The position numbers were made by a program, and so were the translations under genes. From NCBI RefSeq assembly GCF_009858245.1, contig NZ_VMSB01000001.1, positions 2,733,623-2,797,622 on the forward strand: a DNA stretch of 64,000 bases, read 5' to 3'. The number at the start of each line of letters is the position of its first letter. Positions within the stretch are counted from its first letter, which is position 1. The notes below the pieces were generated by a model. It did not search any database, was not told the DNA's origin, and was given only the letters and a program-made list of their open reading frames with translations. Of this stretch, positions 1 through 7,912 are shown piece after piece. Origin of the DNA: Ornithinibacter aureus (lineage in GTDB: Bacteria; Actinomycetota; Actinomycetes; Actinomycetales; Dermatophilaceae).

Positions 1-1
1 C

Positions 2-217
2 ATCCAGGTCCTCGAGCACGCGGGCCTGGTCACCCGCACCCGGCAGGCCCAGCGCCGCCCGGTGCACCTGAACCCCGAGGCGCTCGAAGCCCTGACGGCC
101 TGGATCGACGGCTACCGCCTGATCCACGAGCAGCAGTTCCGCCGCCTCGACGCCCTCCTCGCGACCGCCGACACCACCCGGCCGGCCGCACCCCGCACCC
201 CCAAGGAGCCCTCATGA
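2..217 (+). CDS. ArsR-family transcriptional regulator, C-terminal part (cut by window edge)
   Basis: Open from the left edge; the visible 71 residues begin in the recognition-helix/wing part of a winged helix (IQVLEHAGLVTRTRQAQRRP), which is typical of ArsR repressors, followed by a short helical tail. Its TGA overlaps the ATG of the SRPBCC gene (ATGA at 214-217), so the two are translationally coupled. ArsR plus SRPBCC/AHSA1 two-gene operons are a common actinobacterial arrangement in which the ArsR protein usually represses its own operon. No ligand can be named because the N-terminal part is outside the window. Confidence 0.85.
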   Translation: MQVLEHAGLVTRTRQAQRRPVHLNPEALEALTAWIDGYRLIHEQQFRRLDALLATADTTRPAAPRTPKEPS

Positions 218-687
218 GCAACGGCCTGCACCTCGACATCCCGGCCGGCGTGCCGTGGATCGACTTCACCCGCGAGTTCGACGCCCCCGTGGCGGCGGTC
301 TTCGAGGCCCACCGCGACCCCGAGAAGGTCAAGCTGTGGCTCGGCCCGAACGGCATGCAGATGGAGATCGCCCAGTGGGACTTCACCACCGGCGGCGGCT
401 ACTCCTACACGCACACGAGCGACTACGGCACGTTCGGCTTCCGCGGGGTCTTCCACAGCATCCGCGAGAACGAGTTCGCCCTCCAGACCTTCGAGTTCGA
501 CGGTGCCCCCGACGAGGTCGCCCTGGAGTTCATGTGGTTCGAGGACCTCGGCGACGGTCGCACTCGACTGCGGGGCCGCAGCATCGGGCGCACCGTCGAA
601 GGGCGCGACGCGATGGTCGAGTCGGGCATGGAGCACGGCATGGCCGAGGGTTACGAGCGGCTCGAGGCCCTCGTCGCTCACGCCTGA
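214..687 (+). CDS. SRPBCC (AHSA1-like) ligand-binding domain protein
   Basis: 157 residues, the usual size of a single START/Bet v1-type fold. The opening DFTREFDAPVAAVFEAHRDPEKVKLWLGP is the hallmark of the AHSA1 subgroup: beta strand, then helix with the W-LGP turn. No signal peptide or membrane segment, so cytosolic. Start is fixed by the ATGA overlap with the upstream ArsR gene. Family members bind hydrophobic small molecules in a deep cavity; the ligand here is unknown. The operon context suggests co-regulation by the ArsR partner, not an Hsp90-activating role, despite the domain name. Confidence 0.85.
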   Translation: MSNGLHLDIPAGVPWIDFTREFDAPVAAVFEAHRDPEKVKLWLGPNGMQMEIAQWDFTTGGGYSYTHTSDYGTFGFRGVFHSIRENEFALQTFEFDGAPDEVALEFMWFEDLGDGRTRLRGRSIGRTVEGRDAMVESGMEHGMAEGYERLEALVAHA

Positions 688-694
688 TGGACTC

Positions 695-913
695 TCAGCG
701 TCCGGCTTCGCCAGCCCGCTCGCCTTCGCCAGCCCGCTCGCCTTCGGCAGCCCGCTCGGCCTCGTCGAGCCGCTGTTGGAGCCGGTCGCGCACCTCGTCG
801 GGGGTGTAGGCGCGTCGTTCGCGTTCGTTGCGGGCGACCAGGGCCCCGGTCGCGACGACGCCGACGAGCCCGGCGATGCCGGCGATCTTCCACACGCGGT
901 TCGAGGGGCGCAT
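695..913 (-). CDS. small single-pass membrane protein with repeated charged tail
   Basis: 72 residues starting MRPSNRVWKIAGIAGLVGVV: one N-terminal membrane helix (about residues 8-25), then a basic/acidic cytoplasmic stretch and a tail made of near-repeats of the six-residue unit AEGERA/GEGERA/GEAGR. The matching DNA (about 706-760) is a short tandem repeat, so the tail length probably varies between strains. Convergent with the SRPBCC gene (7 bp between stops). No function recognised; codon use fits the genome and the hydrophobic start is well formed, so I think it is real. Confidence 0.6.
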   Translation of the reverse strand: MRPSNRVWKIAGIAGLVGVVATGALVARNERERRAYTPDEVRDRLQQRLDEAERAAEGERAGEGERAGEAGR

Positions 914-945
914 GGGCTCAACCCTAGCGACGGTCCGCGAGGGTG

Positions 946-2610
946 TCAGGACCCGGAGAACAGCCGCCGCTGAGCCGCCCGCCAGGAGTCGTCGACGTAG
1001 TAACGGTCAGCCCATGTGCCGGTCTCGTCGAGGTGCCGACTCCATTGTGAGACACCGGTGTTGACCTCACGGTCCTGCGCCATCGCGCGGAAGGCGAAGT
1101 GCATGAACAGGCGGTGGTACTCGGTGAGGTAGATGTCGGCGACCCGCCTCACGGCCCGTCGCGAGGACGACCTCGTGCGTCCCGCCCGGATGATCAGGGT
1201 GTGCTCCTCGTTGGTCGACGTCGAGGCGTTCGAGTAGTTCGCGGAGCCGGTGAGGATCGTCGGGTCGGGGCCGAGGGGGTCGATGAGGATGATCTTCGTG
1301 TGGATGTAGCGCACGTGGGTGTTGAAGCCGGTGAGTCGTTCCGTGGCCCACTGCTGGAGCGGGTCGCCCATGAGATGGCTCCCGGTCGAGATCCGCACGT
1401 GGTCGTCGGTGCGCGGGATGGCGGCGGTCGGGGGCGGCACCTTCTCCAGGAGCACCGTGCGGGTCACCGGTGACCGGTCGACCGCGAGGCGGTCACGGAA
1501 GACCTGGTGCAGGCCGAACGCCCCGGTGACGTGCGCCGAGCTCGTCGCCGCGTCGAACAGCTCGGCGTACCAGTCGAGCAGCGAGGTGCCGGTCAACGGG
1601 GAGAAGACGCTGCTGACCCCGCCGCCGACGGGGACCGTGCGTTCGGGAGCGGGGTCCGCGGTGTGGACGGCGCGCAGGTCGGCGATGGGGAGGCCGTCGC
1701 GCAGCCGCTCCCACTCGGCCTCGAACCGCGCGGCGACCGCGCGGTCACGCACGACGTGGCCGACGTTGGAGTGTCCGTAGATCGCCCCGAGGGTGAGGTT
1801 GGTCGACCCGGTCCACACCGCCTCGGGGATGCCGCGCCGCGACAGGACGAGGAACTTGTGGTGGTGCAGGGCACTCTTGATCGGCGCGGTGCGCCAGGTC
1901 ACGAGGTCCTCGACGCCGTTGGCGACGACCGCCGCACGGGCCATCTCGGCGGTGCGGTCGTTGTTGGCGGCACCGGCATCCCGGTCCCTGCCGTGCACGA
2001 CGAGGTGCACGTCGGCCCCGCGGTCGCGCGCGGCACCGAAGGCCTGCAGGGCGCGTCCCCACGTCAGCTCGTAGAGCGCGCCGTGGATCGACCACTCGTC
2101 GTCCAGGGCCTCCGCGCAGAACGCGAGCAGCGCCTCCCCGAGCCCACGGGAGAGCCAGGCCATCGCCGGGTGGGTCTCGTCCGGTGTCGACGTCGGTACC
2201 CAGCCCGCGAACTGCCGCGCGAAGGCCTGCGAGCCTGCCACCCCGCGGTTGAACCAGACCCCGTGCTCGCCGTCGTCCTCGACCTCGGTGCGCACGGTGA
2301 GCGACACCGTCGCGGTGGGAACGGGAGTGGCTGGCGGCCCCCCGAGGGCGGACACGGCATACGTGTAGTGGTGGCCGGGCTTGGCGGAGTAGTCGCCCCA
2401 CTGGAAGCCCTGCACCGGGTGCGCGTTCGTCGGCCAGTCCGACCCGGGCGGCGGGTCGGGCACGACGCTGCCGAAGGTCTTCATGCCCCGCAGCCAGCGG
2501 GCCTCACCCTCGGTGTGGTCGGTGCGGTGGATCGCGAACCCCAAGCAGCCGGCCGGGTCGTCGAGGCTGAACCCGAGCAGCACCGTGTGGGTGCCGGCCA
2601 CGGCCTGCAC
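946..2610 (-). CDS. phospholipase D-like protein with two HKD motifs
   Basis: About 554 residues. Two HxK motifs typical of the PLD superfamily are visible: HHHKFLVLSRRG followed by TGSTNLTLG, and YIHTKIILIDPLG followed by LTGSANYSNAS. The two motifs would form one active site. The N-terminal 100 residues look like a beta-rich fibronectin-like domain ending before VWFNRGVAGSQAF. No signal peptide. I place the start at the GTG at 2610 because AAGGA lies 6 nt upstream on the minus strand; the frame is open further upstream to 2763 with a GTG at 2643. Substrate cannot be predicted: members include phospholipases, nucleases and phosphotransferases. Confidence 0.8.
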   Translation of the reverse strand: MQAVAGTHTVLLGFSLDDPAGCLGFAIHRTDHTEGEARWLRGMKTFGSVVPDPPPGSDWPTNAHPVQGFQWGDYSAKPGHHYTYAVSALGGPPATPVPTATVSLTVRTEVEDDGEHGVWFNRGVAGSQAFARQFAGWVPTSTPDETHPAMAWLSRGLGEALLAFCAEALDDEWSIHGALYELTWGRALQAFGAARDRGADVHLVVHGRDRDAGAANNDRTAEMARAAVVANGVEDLVTWRTAPIKSALHHHKFLVLSRRGIPEAVWTGSTNLTLGAIYGHSNVGHVVRDRAVAARFEAEWERLRDGLPIADLRAVHTADPAPERTVPVGGGVSSVFSPLTGTSLLDWYAELFDAATSSAHVTGAFGLHQVFRDRLAVDRSPVTRTVLLEKVPPPTAAIPRTDDHVRISTGSHLMGDPLQQWATERLTGFNTHVRYIHTKIILIDPLGPDPTILTGSANYSNASTSTNEEHTLIIRAGRTRSSSRRAVRRVADIYLTEYHRLFMHFAFRAMAQDREVNTGVSQWSRHLDETGTWADRYYVDDSWRAAQRRLFSGS

Positions 2611-2989
2611 CGCGAGTCCTTGCTTCCTGCGCCGAGTGCGCACCCCCTCACCGTAGGCCGTCGCGCACCTCGGGGGGAAGGGTGCGGCACCGCGGGCTCC
2701 GACCGTCCCTCCATCGACCAATAGGTCATCACAGGGACACCGCCAACCGTCGACGGTGGGCACACTGTTTCCGGGCCGATGCGCCTTTGGGTACTCGTTT
2801 GTGTGGTGTCAGCCGAGCCGGCCTTCGCCACAGTGAAATTGCGCTTCCGTTTGCGAGCCATCTGGGATGGATGCATTGTTTCTCGCACGTCGGCCACCTG
2901 GCCGCCGTCCCACGGATGGATCGCCGAAACAGTTCTTCTGAACTAGGACGGGCTCGGCGTTCTTCCACTTGTCACGGGGGTTTCCGAAG
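2611..2989. other. gene-free divergent intergenic region
   Basis: About 380 bp between two divergently transcribed genes. It is visibly less GC-rich than its surroundings (for example the T- and A-containing stretch around 2770-2900). I see no RNA gene, riboswitch consensus or clear inverted repeat. Promoters for the exported protein (plus) and the PLD-like protein (minus) must lie here, but I cannot assign -35/-10 boxes with confidence. Confidence 0.5.
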
Positions 2990-4144
2990 ATGAATCGTGT
3001 CAGGTTCGTTTCGTCGTTTTCGGTAGGTGCATTGACAATCGCCACGGCTCTCCTGGTGGCGACGCCGGTCACGGCATCGACGGGGGAGGACGTCACAGTG
3101 GCGTCAGGCACCGTTCAATCAGGCTCAGGCGTTCCGGTGCAGGCCAGAGTGATTGCTTACGCGTGGCCAAGCAACGCAGCCGTGGCCGCAACGCCCGAGG
3201 GGGGTGGGTTGCAGCTATTTCCGGTCGGCTCGGTCCTCACCTCGGCCGCGGGGTCGTACACCCTGAACCTCGCGCCAGAAGACCTGGAGATGTTCACGGA
3301 CGCCTTCGGCAATGTCAATCTCGAGATTGTCAGCGTCACTGCCGACGGACGCTCGGCCGCGACGTCGACGTCGCTCAGTACGGACAGCGGCGTCGAAGGC
3401 GCGCCTCTGACCATGGCGGAAGCAACGCCGGACCTCACGGTCATCACTCAGAGTGCACCGAAGGGCACCGACGCTGATCTGCTGGCGGACTTCGTTGACA
3501 TGGGGCAATCGCCGACGCAGGCGGCTGCCAGCGCTTTCGCACTCCAGACCCCCGCCTGCGGATCCATCTACAAGGGCAGCCTCGGGTCGCGGACCGTGTG
3601 GGTGGGGGGAACCTACTCGACGACGTCCGGCGTCACAGGTGACTTGGTCTATGTGCGCGGCGCGGACAGTGCGCTTGGAGTTGGAGTCTCTGTGACTGGC
3701 AAGTACGGAAGTTTCAAGGCGAGCGGAACTGCGTCGGTTTCAACCTCCGACACCATCAACTTCCCAAGTTCCACGGGTCGACGGCACTACTACACGAACT
3801 TCGAGTACGGAAAGTACCTCGTCGGGTGTACCGGATCAATGAAGTACATCGCGCGCCCTCGTTCGTACATCGGTGGCTCGAGTGTTTGGACTCCTTCGAC
3901 CGTGCCGACCGCGAACTACTGCACGTCCTACGTCAACGGCACCACGGTGACCAAGAACAGGACGACGGCATATCAGAACACGGCCGGCGTCGACATCTCG
4001 GCCGCGATCGGGTTGGACCTGTCATCGAGGACCGGATACCAGACGGACGCCGCCGTCACCTACAAGTTCACGGCCACCCGTCGGCTCTGTGGCGTCACCG
4101 GGTACCCCGGCGGGACGCCCAGTCGCCTCGTCGCGAAGCTTTGA
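2990..4144 (+). CDS. exported protein of unknown function
   Basis: 384 residues from the ATG at 2990 (GGGGG SD-like run 9 nt upstream); an in-frame TTG at 2969 is less likely. The N-terminus MNRVRFVSSFSVGALTIATA then LLVATPVTAS is a classical signal peptide with an AxA-like cleavage site. The mature part is Ser/Thr/Gly rich; residues about 195-375 are beta-rich with spaced cysteines (PACGSIY, VGCTGSM, ANYCTSY, RRLCGVT) that could form two disulfides. Third positions are more mixed than in neighbours (many aat, tca, gat), suggesting acquired DNA. Its stop overlaps the start of the next lipoprotein, so the two probably work together at the cell surface. No family recognised. Confidence 0.75.
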   Translation: MNRVRFVSSFSVGALTIATALLVATPVTASTGEDVTVASGTVQSGSGVPVQARVIAYAWPSNAAVAATPEGGGLQLFPVGSVLTSAAGSYTLNLAPEDLEMFTDAFGNVNLEIVSVTADGRSAATSTSLSTDSGVEGAPLTMAEATPDLTVITQSAPKGTDADLLADFVDMGQSPTQAAASAFALQTPACGSIYKGSLGSRTVWVGGTYSTTSGVTGDLVYVRGADSALGVGVSVTGKYGSFKASGTASVSTSDTINFPSSTGRRHYYTNFEYGKYLVGCTGSMKYIARPRSYIGGSSVWTPSTVPTANYCTSYVNGTTVTKNRTTAYQNTAGVDISAAIGLDLSSRTGYQTDAAVTYKFTATRRLCGVTGYPGGTPSRLVAKL

Positions 4145-4659
4145 GATCACCCGCCCTTGGCTCGCTGCTCGCCACAACCCTGCTCCTGGCCTCAGGTTGT
4201 GACGAGGGGGTGCGGGCACAGGACGGCCCGCTGTCATTCGGAGAAGGGGAAGGGTCCATTTGCCTGGAGCGAAGTGCGGGGGCTGGTGAGTACACGTTCG
4301 GAAACGAGGTCCTGTCCGTGGAGGCCGGTGCACGCGTTCGCATGACCCGCGTCGCGTTGGAAGGTGCCGAGGGCGTTGACTTGCGTGAGTCGTACGTGGT
4401 GCCGATCGCGGGCCAGACACTTGTGGGCCTGGCCCCTGGCTGGCCGCCAGCGGAGGCCAGTTCGTGGCCTCCGCTGGCGAAGGCGGAAGGCTCTTCGGTG
4501 GCGTCCAGCGACGGGGACACGAACCTGGTGCTCCGGCTGGAGTTGACCGTGGCTGAGGCGCGCTTCGCCAGCGTCAGCATCGACTATCAGGCGGATGGAC
4601 AGAAGTACCGGGCACAGAGCAGGTACTCGGTTGAAGTCGCGGCGCGGTGTTCCCCATGA
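4141..4659 (+). CDS. small lipoprotein coupled to the exported protein
   Basis: About 172 residues if translation starts at the TTG at 4141, which overlaps the stop of the preceding gene (TTGA). The first residues, RSPALGSLLATTLLLASGC, form a short signal sequence ending in a lipobox (ASGC), so the mature protein should be lipid-anchored at the Cys. The rest is acidic and beta-rich with a final cysteine near the C-terminus (VAARCSP). No other start codon would include the lipobox, which is the main argument for the TTG. No family recognised; coupling to the exported protein suggests a shared surface role. Confidence 0.65.
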   Translation: MRSPALGSLLATTLLLASGCDEGVRAQDGPLSFGEGEGSICLERSAGAGEYTFGNEVLSVEAGARVRMTRVALEGAEGVDLRESYVVPIAGQTLVGLAPGWPPAEASSWPPLAKAEGSSVASSDGDTNLVLRLELTVAEARFASVSIDYQADGQKYRAQSRYSVEVAARCSP

Positions 4660-4716
4660 CCGATGGATGCGATCGACACGGCTGATACCGCTTTGGCAGT
4701 CGCGCACAATGACTGC

Positions 4717-5388
4717 ATGCCGATGCGCGCCCGCAGGACCACCGTCCCGTTCGACGAGGCCATCGAGGCCACCCGCACGGGCGACCTGTGGCTCTTTCGC
4801 GGGGGGTCGGTCGCCGACCGGGTCATCCAGACCGCGAGCAACGCCCCGGTCAACCACGTCGGGATGGCCGTGGTGCTCGACGACCTGCCCCCGCTCATGT
4901 GGCACGCCGAGCTCGGCCGGTCGCTGCGTGACCACTGGACCGGCGACCACCACCGGGGGGTGCAGCTTCACGACCTACGCGAGGCGGTGACGACGTGGCA
5001 GGTGAAGTACGGGCAGGGCGCCTGGGTGCGCCAGCTGACCCCCGAGGTCGGGCGTGAGCAGGAGGATGCCGTGCTGCGCACCATCGCCCGCCTCAACGGG
5101 GTCTCGTTTCCCACGACCGTGGGGATGGCCTGGCGCTGGCTCAAGGGCCGCGACGCGTACCTGTCCAAGCGGGCTGCCGAGGAGAAGTCGGTGCGCCCCG
5201 AGGCCGTCTACTGCGCCGAGGTCGTCGGCGTGACGCTGGAGGAGATGGGCATCCTCGACGACGACGTGCCGATGAACTGGTACGACCCGGGCCGGTTCTG
5301 GAGCGGCGACACCCTCTCGCTGCGTCCGGGGTGGGCCTACGGGGTCGAGGTCGGTGTCGAGCCCGCGGCCGAGCGCGCCCCGCGCTGA
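4717..5388 (+). CDS. permuted papain-like (YiiX/NlpC-P60 type) hydrolase-like protein
   Basis: 223 residues from the ATG at 4717; the frame is open to 4663 but third positions there are not GC-rich, so the later start is preferred. Early motif TGDLWLFRGG, then NHVGMAVVLDD (candidate catalytic His) and, about 110 residues later, EAVYCAEVVG (candidate catalytic Cys). This His-before-Cys order is that of the circularly permuted papain-like enzymes (YiiX/YaeF, poxvirus G6R type), which hydrolyse amide or ester bonds. No signal peptide. The 3' end overlaps the convergent minus-strand membrane gene by 52 bp. Substrate unknown. Confidence 0.6.
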   Translation: MPMRARRTTVPFDEAIEATRTGDLWLFRGGSVADRVIQTASNAPVNHVGMAVVLDDLPPLMWHAELGRSLRDHWTGDHHRGVQLHDLREAVTTWQVKYGQGAWVRQLTPEVGREQEDAVLRTIARLNGVSFPTTVGMAWRWLKGRDAYLSKRAAEEKSVRPEAVYCAEVVGVTLEEMGILDDDVPMNWYDPGRFWSGDTLSLRPGWAYGVEVGVEPAAERAPR

Positions 5389-5717
5389 CGCCGCACCCAC
5401 GGCAGCCCGACCGCGACGACGCCGGCGGCGAGCACGATGGCGGCGGCGAGGGCACCCCAGAGCAGCGACCACGCGGCGATGGCCAGGCCCTCCCACGCCA
5501 GGTTCGAGAACACCAGGTCCGGCCGTGCGCGGGACGCGAGCCAAGCCCCGGAGACGAAGGCGACCGACGTCAGCACCATGAGGGCGAGCCCGATGCCGGC
5601 CGAGCGCGCCACGGCTGCGGCGGCGGGAGCCTCGAGCGGGCCCTCCGCCGAGTCGTCCACCCGGTGGGCGAAGGTCTCGAAGACGTCAGGGACGGCTTGA
5701 GGGGTGCGGCGGCGCAT
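5337..5717 (-). CDS. membrane protein, two predicted TM helices
   Basis: 126 residues from ATG 5717. Two hydrophobic segments: about residues 40-60 (GIGLALMVLTSVAFVSGAWL) and 70-100 (LAIAAWSLLWGALAAAIVLA), joined by a short loop; the tail after VGLPWVRRQRG is basic. It may start further upstream (frame open), but the chosen ATG gives an ordinary cytosolic N-terminus. Tail-to-tail overlap of 52 bp with the papain-like gene is unusual but both frames show GC-rich third positions where they do not overlap. No family recognised. Confidence 0.6.
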   Translation of the reverse strand: MRRRTPQAVPDVFETFAHRVDDSAEGPLEAPAAAAVARSAGIGLALMVLTSVAFVSGAWLASRARPDLVFSNLAWEGLAIAAWSLLWGALAAAIVLAAGVVAVGLPWVRRQRGARSAAGSTPTSTP

Positions 5718-5830
5718 CCACCGAGCATACGGCGGTCGAGGAGCCAGGACACGCCGCGACCCCAGCAGGATCCCGTGCATGTCATGGCTCCTCGATCTCG
5801 GGCTGAGGTCGAGCAGAGGTCGAGCAGAGG

Positions 5831-6193
5831 TCAGGCTGAGGTGAGGGCCCAGCCGAGCCAGGCGGCGCCCAACCCGAGCGCCAGTGACAACGCCACGTTC
5901 ACGACGGCGTGGTGCCGCCGGTCGTCCTCCATCGCGTCCCAGACCTCGAGGGCCAGGGTCGAGAACGTCGTGAGCGCCCCGCAGAAGCCGATCCCCACGA
6001 GGGCCATCGGCGCACCGTCGGCCCCCGTCCCGACGAGCAGCCCGAGCACGAACGACCCCACGACGTTGACGAGCAGCGTGCCGGCGACTGCGGTGCCGCC
6101 GAGGCGCTCGCGCACCCAGTGGTTGGTCAGGTAGCGCGCAGGGGCCCCGAGCGCCGCACCCACGGCCACGAGCAGGGCGTCGACGACCGTCAT
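5831..6193 (-). CDS. crcB: fluoride channel FluC/CrcB (first of pair)
   Basis: 120 residues with four membrane helices, the normal FluC size. Signature stretches: GAALGAPARYLTNHWV in helix 1, TLLVNVVGSFVLGLL with the pore Asn in helix 2, and GFCGALTTFSTLALEV in helix 3 (the phenylalanine/threonine fluoride-path motif). Its ATG overlaps the stop of the second crcB copy (ATGA, 6190-6193). FluC proteins export F- as dual-topology dimers; where two adjacent genes are present, a heterodimer with each partner in one orientation is likely. No fluoride riboswitch is visible because the pair sits directly behind an aminotransferase gene. Confidence 0.93.
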   Translation of the reverse strand: MTVVDALLVAVGAALGAPARYLTNHWVRERLGGTAVAGTLLVNVVGSFVLGLLVGTGADGAPMALVGIGFCGALTTFSTLALEVWDAMEDDRRHHAVVNVALSLALGLGAAWLGWALTSA

Positions 6194-6600
6194 GGGCCCG
6201 GCCAGACACGTTGCCCCACAGCCGACCCCGCGGCCACGGCCAGGGTCCCGACGAGGAAGGTCGCCGCGACGTAACCCAGCGCGAGCTGGGCCCGGTCAGC
6301 GGCACCGAGCGCCACGGCATCCATGGCCAGGGCCGAGAACGTCGTCCAGCCGCCGAGCACCCCGACGCCGACGAACGGCCGCGCCAGCCGGTGCACGCCC
6401 GGCCGGTCGACGAGGTAGGCGACGAGCAGCCCCATGGCGAAGGCGCCGGTGACGTTGACGACCAGGGTCGCCCACGGGAACCCGCCCACCCCGTGCGGCA
6501 GGGCCACGCCCACGGCGTACCGGCCGAGCGAGCCGATGACCCCGCCGAGCGCGATGGCGCCGAGCACCCCGAAGGACACCCTCGAGCCCGCTCCCGGCAT
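6190..6600 (-). CDS. crcB: fluoride channel FluC/CrcB (second of pair)
   Basis: 136 residues, four helices: GGVIGSLGRYAVGVALP (helix 1), TLVVNVTGAFAMGLLVAYL (helix 2 with pore Asn), GVLGGWTTFSALAMDAV (helix 3). Start ATG 6600 lies 5 bp after the stop of alaA, and its own stop overlaps the other crcB, so alaA-crcB-crcB is one transcription unit. The two copies differ strongly outside the motifs, as expected for partners of a heterodimeric channel rather than a recent duplication. Confidence 0.92.
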   Translation of the reverse strand: MPGAGSRVSFGVLGAIALGGVIGSLGRYAVGVALPHGVGGFPWATLVVNVTGAFAMGLLVAYLVDRPGVHRLARPFVGVGVLGGWTTFSALAMDAVALGAADRAQLALGYVAATFLVGTLAVAAGSAVGQRVWPGP

Positions 6601-6605
6601 CAGCG

Positions 6606-7823
6606 TCAGGCCCTGATGGTCTCGAGGTAGTCGGCGATGCGCCCGATGGCCTCGGTCAGCACGTCGACGTCGGGCAACGTGACGAGCCGGAAGTGGTCGG
6701 GCTCGAACCAGTTGAAGCCGGTGCCGTGCGTCACGAGGATCTTCTTGGCGCGCAGCAGGTCGATGACGAACGACTCGTCGCTCTCGATCGGGTAGACCTC
6801 GGGGTCGAGCCGGGGGAAGCAGTAGAGAGCACCCATCGGTTCGACGCACGAGACGCCCGGGATCTCGTTGAGCAGGCGCGCGGCGAGCTTGCTCTGCTCG
6901 TAGAACCGGCCGCCGGGCACGACGAGCTCGGTGATCGACTGGTAGCCACCGAGCGCCGTCTGGATCGCGTGCTGCGCCGGCACGTTCGCGCACATCCGCA
7001 TGTTCGCCAGCAGGGTCAGCCCCTCGAGGAAGTCCGAGGCCAGGTGCTTGGGCCCCGACACCATGACCCAGCCGGCCCGGTAGCCGCACACGCGGTAGGC
7101 CTTGGACAGCCCGCTGAAGGTCAGGCAGAGTACGTCGTCCTCGGCGAAGGTCGCCGCGTGGTGGTGCACCGCGTCGTCGAAGATGATCTTCTCGTAGATC
7201 TCGTCGGCCATGACGACGAGGTCGTGGCGGCGGGCGATGTCGACCAGGGCCCGCACCGTCTCGGGCGAGTAGACGGCGCCGGTGGGGTTGTTGGGGTTGA
7301 TGATGACGATCGCGTGGGTGTTCGCGGTGATCTTGGACTCGATGTCCTCGAGGTCGGGGTTCCAGCCGTTGCTCTCGTCGCAGCGGTAGTGCACGGGGGT
7401 GCCACCCGACAGCGAGACCGCGCCGGTCCACAGCGGGTAGTCCGGCGCCGGGACGAGGATCTCGTTCCCGTCGTCGACGAACGCCTGCAGCACCATCGAG
7501 ATCAGTTCGGAGACACCGTTGCCGATGAAGACGTCATCGACGCCGGTCTCGGTCAGCCCGCGCGACTGGTAGTACTGCGCGACGGCGGTGCGGGCCGAGT
7601 AGATGCCTCGCGAGTCCGAGTAGCCCTGGCTGTCGGGCAGGTTGTGCACGATGTCGGCGACCATCGACTCCGGCGCCCTGAACCCGAACGGGGCCGTGTT
7701 GCCGATGTTGAGCTTGAGGATCTCGTGCCCCTCGGCCTCGAGCCGCTGGGCCTCCACGAGGATCGGCCCCCGGACGTCGTACCGCACGTGCTGGAGCTTC
7801 TTGCTCTGGATGATCCGCCGCAT
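6606..7823 (-). CDS. alaA: alanine-type aminotransferase (class I PLP)
   Basis: 405 residues, full length for class I/II aminotransferases. Visible: substrate-binding ILKLNIGNTAPFGF, PLP-phosphate region GNGVSELISM, NPNNPTGAVY with the conserved Asn-Pro, DEIYEKI with the Asp that pairs with the pyridine N, and the Schiff-base lysine in SGLSKAYRVCGYRAGW. This pattern matches AlaA/AspC-like enzymes that interconvert alanine and pyruvate with 2-oxoglutarate/glutamate. Cytosolic. Heads the operon with the two fluoride-channel genes, a pairing with no obvious metabolic logic. Divergent from the response regulator (about 90 bp apart). Confidence 0.9.
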   Translation of the reverse strand: MRRIIQSKKLQHVRYDVRGPILVEAQRLEAEGHEILKLNIGNTAPFGFRAPESMVADIVHNLPDSQGYSDSRGIYSARTAVAQYYQSRGLTETGVDDVFIGNGVSELISMVLQAFVDDGNEILVPAPDYPLWTGAVSLSGGTPVHYRCDESNGWNPDLEDIESKITANTHAIVIINPNNPTGAVYSPETVRALVDIARRHDLVVMADEIYEKIIFDDAVHHHAATFAEDDVLCLTFSGLSKAYRVCGYRAGWVMVSGPKHLASDFLEGLTLLANMRMCANVPAQHAIQTALGGYQSITELVVPGGRFYEQSKLAARLLNEIPGVSCVEPMGALYCFPRLDPEVYPIESDESFVIDLLRAKKILVTHGTGFNWFEPDHFRLVTLPDVDVLTEAIGRIADYLETIRA

Positions 7824-7912
7824 GACGCCATCCTGTCAGCCCGGGTTGCGGGGGTCTTACCGATTTATCGGATGCCGTGGCACGCATCACGTCGCCACCT
7901 ACCCTTGCGAAC

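Noticed and set aside
7824-7912. Fluoride riboswitch for the alaA-crcB-crcB operon.
   Set aside because: The divergent gap is under 90 bp and shows no crcB-motif RNA pseudoknot elements.
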